A stretch of 16,508 nt of DNA from DATLNF01 sp046590575 (lineage in GTDB: Bacteria > Actinomycetota > Actinomycetes > BP-191), in assembly GCA_046590575.1 (NCBI GenBank), contig JBKJUS010000126.1, positions 1 to 16,508 on the forward strand, read 5' to 3'. This document shows positions 13,768 through 16,508 of this stretch, piece after piece; position 1 is the first letter of the stretch; the number at the start of each line of letters is the position of its first letter. The notes beneath the pieces are model-generated. The model was not told where the DNA came from. It ran no database searches and saw only the letters and a program-made list of their open reading frames with translations. A program made the translations under genes and the position numbers.

Positions 13768-16508
13768 CTAGGTGTCCCAGCGGACTGGGCGTTCCGGGTC
13801 GTAGGAGCAGAAGGCCCCGGTCCGCACCGACGCCGAAAGGTGGCGGGCGAGGGGCGCGTGCAGCGGCTCCAGCCGTTGGATGACATCGCGGATCCGGGCG
13901 GTGACTGCCTTGCGCGCCCGCTCCGCGGGGTCGCCGGGCATCGGTCGCGCCCGACCGCCCAGCCCGAGCGCGCTGGAGAGCTCAGCGAGCAGGAAGTCAC
14001 GCTCGGTGCGCAGCTCCCCGGCGCGCCCGCTGTCGGAGTTCTGCTCGGCGTCCGTGAGGTCGTCCGCCAACTCGCGCAGGCGACTCCGGTACGCCGCCAC
14101 CGCCTTGCGGTCGAGCAGGGGCGCGCCGGCCCCCGCACCAGGCAGTGAGCCCGGCAGGTGACCCTCGGTGGCTGCGACGAGCTCGAGTGCGTGCACGCCG
14201 AGGCCCGGCTGGCGCAGCAGCGTGGCCAGGTCATGCAGGCCCTTGCAATCCCGCAGCGCCACCATGTGCCCGTCGAAGCCGACTGCCCACGACTCGCCGT
14301 CGCGGCGTAGGGAACCGCTTTGGCTGCTTCTCCCGGAGGTCGCGGCCAGGATCGTCCGGGCATCGCCTGCGTCCTGCCGGATCCTGTCGGCAAGCGCGGT
14401 CGCCCCGCATGCCACGGCTGCGCGCAGCGCCATGACGTAGTGGTCCTGGGCGTCGGCGCGCCGGCCGAGGAAGGTAGCCAGCCGAGCCAGAGTGTGGTGC
14501 ACCGGGCCGTGGAGCCCAGCGCCGATGCCGTCGACGAAGAACAGGTGAGCGTACGGCGTGAGCGTGTCGTAGGCGGTTGCGGCGAGCGACTCGTCGCCGA
14601 CGAGCGGCGCCGCTATGCCGACCATGAACCACCAGGCCAGCCATTCGGCGTCCCGATTTATCTCCGGCAGCGCCGCGAGCGCGGACCGCGCCTCGTCGAG
14701 CCGGCCCTGCTCGACCCGCAGCAGAGCCAGCATGGGTCCGGCGTAGCCCATCGTCGCGAACTCGGGGGCGGTCGCGAACAGCTCGTCGTACGCGGCCTGC
14801 ATTGCCTGGAGTGCGGGTGTGTGATCGAGAGCTTGCAGAGCCTGGGCCCAACGCTGGGTGGCGACGAGCATCCGCGCATTGGCGCTGTGCGCCAGCGCGC
14901 CCAATCGGGCCGCTTCTTCAGTGAGCCCGGCAGCCTCGGCGGGTTGGCCTTCGGCCAGCGCCAGCGCGCCCCTCCACAGCGGCACGTACCAGAGGTACGT
15001 CGGCTGGCGCAGGGTGACGGCGAGGCGCTCGTACTCGTTGACTTCGCGGTGAGCGCCATGGTGGTCGCCCATCTCCAGCCGGGCCTTCATCAGCAGCCGG
15101 CGGCCGAGCAGCTCCTGCTCCCGCAGTCGGTTGGCGCGTGCCAGCTCGACGATCTCGCCAGCTGCGGCCAGCCGCTCGGCGACGTGGTCCGGATCGGCGA
15201 TCGCATCGCAGTACGCCGCGAGTGCCTGCGCCAGCATGCCCGGATCAGCAGCTGCCCGAGCCCCTGCGATTGCTTCGCGAGCGAGTGACTCACGGCGCTC
15301 CGGGGTGTCGAGGTACGACAACGCGACCGACAGGCGGGCGAGCACCCAGGGCCGCATCGGGTGGTCAGACCCGCTCGACGCCAACGCTTCTTCGAGCAGG
15401 TCGACCTGGTGCTGGTCCCAAAGCCGAACCTCGAACCCGCCCAGGCCGGAGGCGAAGCCGAGCGCCGCCTGCACCAGGTCGTCCGGCCGATTCTCGTGGC
15501 GGGCGAGGTCCGCGACCTGGTCGTACGCGCGCCGGGCCTCGGATAGGTCACCGACCCGCAGCAGCGCATCGCCTTGCAGCAGCATCAGGCGCAGTGTGCG
15601 ATCGACGTCCGTCGGCTGTGACGCGGCCAGCTCGAGCGCCTCTGCGCAATGACCGGCGGCCTCCTCGTAGCCGTATTTCGACAGGGCCCGCCGGGCGGCC
15701 GCCTCGCAGTGGAATACTGCGCGCTCCGCGGCGCCGAGCGGTGCAGCGATGCTGAAGTGGTGCGCTAGTACGGCAGGTTCGGTCCCGCGTTGCTCGAGCA
15801 CCTCACCCGCGCGAAGGTGCAGCTCCTGGCGGCGACGCGATGGCAACGACTCGCACAACGTGTCCCGAACGAGCGCGTGACTGAACACGTAGCGGCCCGG
15901 AGTCTGCTCAATAATCAGCCGGGCCAGGGCTGCTGGCTCAAGGTGGTCGAGGGTCTGCGCCGCGGGGAGCCCGGCCACCTGGGCGACGGTTTCCACGGTG
16001 AACTCCGCGCCGAGCGTGACGGCGCACTCGAGGACACCCATGGTCGCGGGAGGCAGCCGGGCGAAGCGGCGCTGGAGAACGGCGCGCACCGTCGGTGGGA
16101 CCCCGCCGGCAGCCGTGCTCTGCGCATCGAGGAGGCGCACCACCTCGCGGACGAAGAGCGGGTTGCCCGCGGTCTTCGTGTGCAGCGCGGTCGCGCTCAC
16201 CGTGATCGGCTCATCGCCCACCAGCCCAGCCACCAGCTCGGCGACCTCGTCCGCGTTGAGACCGGCGAGGGAGATGTACGTCGCGCGGGCGCCTAGGTCG
16301 GTGATCAGGTCGTGCAGCCCGGCGGTGTCGGGCCACTCATCGTCACGACAGGTCGTGACCAGTAGCAGACGTGCGCTCGTCGTCCGTACGACGAGGTGGT
16401 GCAGCAATCGCAAGGAGACCGGGTCGGCCCAATGCACGTCGTCCAACACGACGACCAGCGCGGTCTCCCGAGCTGCCTCCTCCAACAGCTCGCGTACGGC
16501 CTCGAAGC
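13768..16508 (-). CDS. Large STAND/LuxR-type ATPase regulator, 5' end outside the window
   Basis: The frame runs without stop off the window end, so the start and the Walker A loop are missing. The visible part of more than 905 residues starts FEAVRELLEEAARETALVVV and has the Walker B-type LVVVLDDVHWAD, the mark of LuxR/MalT/BTAD-associated NTPase domains. After the NTPase module (about 200 residues) comes a long helical, TPR-like region (roughly 220-700) suited to ligand or protein binding. There is no LuxR HTH at the C-terminus. Instead a distinct domain, near 725-765 (WAVGFDGHMVALRDCKGLHDL), resembles the short beta-strand-helix module following STAND ATPases in actinobacteria, and the final 120 residues are helical, with RTERDFLLAELSSALGL. 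Output is therefore not evident. A role as sensor-ATPase for the methyltransferase operon downstream is inferred from position. The TTG at 16485 is not the real start, because coding continues upstream. Confidence 0.82.
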   Translation of the reverse strand, partial: FEAVRELLEEAARETALVVVLDDVHWADPVSLRLLHHLVVRTTSARLLLVTTCRDDEWPDTAGLHDLITDLGARATYISLAGLNADEVAELVAGLVGDEPITVSATALHTKTAGNPLFVREVVRLLDAQSTAAGGVPPTVRAVLQRRFARLPPATMGVLECAVTLGAEFTVETVAQVAGLPAAQTLDHLEPAALARLIIEQTPGRYVFSHALVRDTLCESLPSRRRQELHLRAGEVLEQRGTEPAVLAHHFSIAAPLGAAERAVFHCEAAARRALSKYGYEEAAGHCAEALELAASQPTDVDRTLRLMLLQGDALLRVGDLSEARRAYDQVADLARHENRPDDLVQAALGFASGLGGFEVRLWDQHQVDLLEEALASSGSDHPMRPWVLARLSVALSYLDTPERRESLAREAIAGARAAADPGMLAQALAAYCDAIADPDHVAERLAAAGEIVELARANRLREQELLGRRLLMKARLEMGDHHGAHREVNEYERLAVTLRQPTYLWYVPLWRGALALAEGQPAEAAGLTEEAARLGALAHSANARMLVATQRWAQALQALDHTPALQAMQAAYDELFATAPEFATMGYAGPMLALLRVEQGRLDEARSALAALPEINRDAEWLAWWFMVGIAAPLVGDESLAATAYDTLTPYAHLFFVDGIGAGLHGPVHHTLARLATFLGRRADAQDHYVMALRAAVACGATALADRIRQDAGDARTILAATSGRSSQSGSLRRDGESWAVGFDGHMVALRDCKGLHDLATLLRQPGLGVHALELVAATEGHLPGSLPGAGAGAPLLDRKAVAAYRSRLRELADDLTDAEQNSDSGRAGELRTERDFLLAELSSALGLGGRARPMPGDPAERARKAVTARIRDVIQRLEPLHAPLARHLSASVRTGAFCSYDPERPVRWDT

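Overview
The window is high-GC, densely packed DNA with GTG starts, stop/start overlaps and purple-box style Shine-Dalgarno sites. Together with a phosphatidylinositol mannoside (PIM) biosynthesis operon, this points to an actinomycete (Actinomycetota). Genus cannot be fixed from the sequence alone.

Region 1 (1-4533, + strand) holds the last 20 codons of one gene, then a complete 1426-residue secreted DUF11-repeat protein. The 3' end and hairpin terminator of the second gene are almost identical copies of those of the first, so this is a tandem array of related surface-protein genes. Region 2 (4544-8617, - strand) reads, in transcription order, as an EF-G2-like translational GTPase, a GGDEF diguanylate cyclase with an intact I-site, and a small membrane protein with a sigma-region-4-like helix-turn-helix plus an HxxxCxxC motif. 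The last two overlap by ATGA.

Region 3 (8731-11423, + strand) is the compact pgsA-patA-pimA operon. It makes phosphatidylinositol phosphate, mannosylates PI and acylates the mannoside at the membrane. It starts divergently from the EF-G2 gene across a 113-bp promoter region and ends with its stop codon overlapping the stop of the convergent SnoaL-like gene.

Region 4 (11420-16508, - strand) looks like one transcription unit. A large STAND/LuxR-type ATPase regulator, cut by the window edge, comes first, followed by a winged-helix class I methyltransferase, an SRPBCC protein, a short disrupted gene that needs two compensating frame changes, and a SnoaL-like protein. The methyltransferase, SRPBCC and SnoaL folds next to an ATPase regulator suggest small-molecule modification under ligand control, but the substrate cannot be read from the sequence. 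No RNA genes, insertion sequences or CRISPR arrays were seen.
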